This document shows, in pieces, positions 32,812 through 34,213 of a DNA stretch of 34,213 nucleotides. Position numbers and translations under genes: made by a program. Each line of letters begins with the position of its first letter. Position 1 is the stretch's first letter. Source of the stretch: Sphingobacterium thalpophilum (GTDB lineage: Bacteria > Bacteroidota > Bacteroidia > Sphingobacteriales > Sphingobacteriaceae). The stretch is taken from the NCBI GenBank assembly GCA_945878525.1, contig CAMCTU010000014.1:1-34213 (forward strand). Direction: 5' to 3'. Below the pieces are notes generated by a model. It had not been told where the DNA came from, searched no databases, and saw nothing but the letters and a program-made list of their open reading frames with translations.

Positions 32812-33687
32812 TTGTTGAAAAGAAAAATTTTATTTGTTATTAATCCAATTTCAGCCGGAAAATCCAAATATAATTTTCCCGAAAAGATTGATAAATATCT
32901 GGATAAGAGCAAATTTGAGTTTGAATGTGTCTTTACAGAATACCAAGGTCATGGATCTGTTCTGGCAGCTGAGGCAATCAAAAATGGTGCAGATATTCTG
33001 GTTGCAGTGGGTGGTGATGGTACAATAAATGAGGTAGCGGGAGAAGTTGATGGAACTGACAAGTTAATGGGAATCATTCCATTTGGATCAGGTAATGGAC
33101 TGGCCAGATCTTTGGGTATTCCTGTTGGTGATATACAAGCTATAAAAAGAATCAATAACCTGCATATTACTAAAATTGACTCTGGTAGTTTAAACGGAAA
33201 GAAATTTTTTAACATGGCAGGTGTCGGATTTGATGCTCAGATCAGTTCACGTTTTGCAGACAGCATTAAGCGTGGTCTAAGTAACTATATTAAGATAGTT
33301 TTCTCAGAAGTTTCTAATTATGACTCTCAGTATTATCATCTGACTATTGATGGAAAGGAATATGAATTTAAGGCCTTTATGATAAGTATAGCTAACTCAT
33401 CGCAATATGGTAATAATGCCCATATATCACCTTTTGCATCACTGGAAGATGGTTTACTGGATGTTTGCATCTTGAAACCATTCCCGATTTATAAATTTCC
33501 GGCCTTAGCGTTTCGATTGTTTAGGCGGAATTCACACAAATCAACTTTTTTGGAAATTATTCAGGGTCGTAAGATCATTATTACGAGATCACATGAAGCA
33601 GCTGTTCATCTGGATGGTGATCCTTTTTCTATGGGAACTATTTTGAATATTGGAGTTAACCCGCACTCTTTAAACATCCTTAATTAA
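32812..33687 (+). CDS. Diacylglycerol kinase-family lipid kinase (YegS/BmrU-like)
   Basis: 291 residues. Family motifs are [14 protein letters not shown] at the N-terminus, [15 protein letters not shown] (nucleotide site, GGDGT at 67-71) and [17 protein letters not shown] (90-104). The C-terminal half is the beta-sandwich lid with [26 protein letters not shown]. It phosphorylates a lipid such as diacylglycerol; the true substrate is uncertain. No ATG is usable: the nearest upstream ATG (32766) meets a stop after one codon, and the next in-frame ATG is far inside the domain. Start is therefore TTG 32812 or 32815. Confidence 0.88.
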   Translation: MLKRKILFVINPISAGKSKYNFPEKIDKYLDKSKFEFECVFTEYQGHGSVLAAEAIKNGADILVAVGGDGTINEVAGEVDGTDKLMGIIPFGSGNGLARSLGIPVGDIQAIKRINNLHITKIDSGSLNGKKFFNMAGVGFDAQISSRFADSIKRGLSNYIKIVFSEVSNYDSQYYHLTIDGKEYEFKAFMISIANSSQYGNNAHISPFASLEDGLLDVCILKPFPIYKFPALAFRLFRRNSHKSTFLEIIQGRKIIITRSHEAAVHLDGDPFSMGTILNIGVNPHSLNILN

Positions 33688-33688
33688 T

Positions 33689-34033
33689 ATGTCAAAAAAG
33701 AACAAAGGTCTTCAGGGGGTTGTATATTCTACAAATCCTGATTTTGGTTATGTTTCATTTGAATCTGAAGTTTCGGAAACCCTGGAACCTAGTCTTCAGG
33801 ATCTGAGGGTCCAACTAGACAGGAAACAGCGTGGCGGAAAGGCCGTTACACTTATCACCGGTTTTGTAGGAAAGCAGGTAGATCTCGAGCAGCTTGGTAA
33901 AAGGCTTAAGCAGAAATGTGGAGTTGGTGGATCTTCAAAGGAGGGTGAAATTATAATTCAGGGAGATTTTCGTGATAAGGTTTTAGCAATTCTAATTGCT
34001 GAAGGGTACAAAGCAAAAAAATCAGGGGGTTGA
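33689..34033 (+). CDS. SUI1/eIF1-like translation factor (YciH family)
   Basis: 114 residues. The SUI1 fold covers the C-terminal two thirds: [17 protein letters not shown], then [42 protein letters not shown], matching bacterial YciH and eukaryotic eIF1. YciH has been linked to start-codon discrimination and stress translation. Its ATG lies one base after the lipid kinase stop, so the two are translationally coupled. The last 180 bp of the window after it hold no gene I can support. Confidence 0.9.
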   Translation: MSKKNKGLQGVVYSTNPDFGYVSFESEVSETLEPSLQDLRVQLDRKQRGGKAVTLITGFVGKQVDLEQLGKRLKQKCGVGGSSKEGEIIIQGDFRDKVLAILIAEGYKAKKSGG

Positions 34034-34213
34034 ATCAGGCCTATCTTGTTGAAAATTTGTGCTTTAAGTCATAAATTTAATACTACAATTAGCTAATTTG
34101 GAAAGGTCTTTATTGTAACCATAAGTTTTTTACTCCACAATTTGTAAAGATTTTGTTGAGAAAGGAATGGATATCAATGGAATTTCAACAGAATGATTAA
34201 AACTTAAACAACT

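Overview
The window reads as chromosomal DNA of a Bacteroidota bacterium, most like the Sphingobacteriaceae (Pedobacter-type). Reasons seen directly: AT-rich sequence, repeated TAnnTTTG -7 promoter boxes (one with a clear -33 TTTG 20 bp upstream), almost no Shine-Dalgarno sequences before starts, and a gene set typical of the phylum: B-type sdhCAB, LytS/LytTR two-component genes, a TonB C-terminal-domain protein and M28 peptidases. The genus is inference.

Layout. 1-1563 holds no convincing protein gene. It carries three copies of a compact RNA unit: promoter, short 5' hairpin, 114-nt tRNA(Leu)-like core, 36-nt conserved tail, strong terminator. A palindrome-rich repeat lies between copies 1 and 2. 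1655-3169 encodes a lipoprotein with probable beta-propeller repeats and a four-helix membrane protein. 3301-6449 is a trp operon with a Trp-rich leader peptide and attenuator, then trpE, trpG and trpC, without trpD. 6548-11256 is a plus-strand run: hflX, rbfA, a hemolysin III/PAQR protein, a TonB_C-domain protein, a small membrane protein, aat and a TRIC-type channel. A SNF2 helicase and dapF follow on the minus strand, then a DegP/HtrA protease, the sdhC-sdhA-sdhB operon and a beta-CASP metallo-hydrolase. Two divergent M28 peptidases come next. 25.6-29.4 kb is a self-contained module: an ABC exporter (permease, ATPase, 58-aa membrane peptide) divergent from a LytS-type kinase and LytTR regulator. 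The shared intergenic region has two mirror-image pairs of GTTGGT-type repeats, each with a 21-bp period. A MITE-like intergenic element follows, then plsC, a Nudix hydrolase and metK on the minus strand, and finally a lipid kinase and a SUI1/eIF1-like gene on the plus strand.

Most of the window is housekeeping. The most unusual part is the left end. The three RNA copies have a class II tRNA cloverleaf with canonical D- and T-loops and a compensatory acceptor-stem change. However, the anticodon loop lacks U33 and has a pyrimidine at position 37, the variable arm is expanded to about 43 nt, there is no encoded CCA, and the anticodon stem carries an 8-nt match to the anti-Shine-Dalgarno end of 16S rRNA. 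Each copy has its own terminator, and copies 2 and 3 have visible promoters. I do not recognise this as a described family and propose it as a candidate new tRNA-like ncRNA. The second notable system is the LytTR/ABC module with its symmetric operator.
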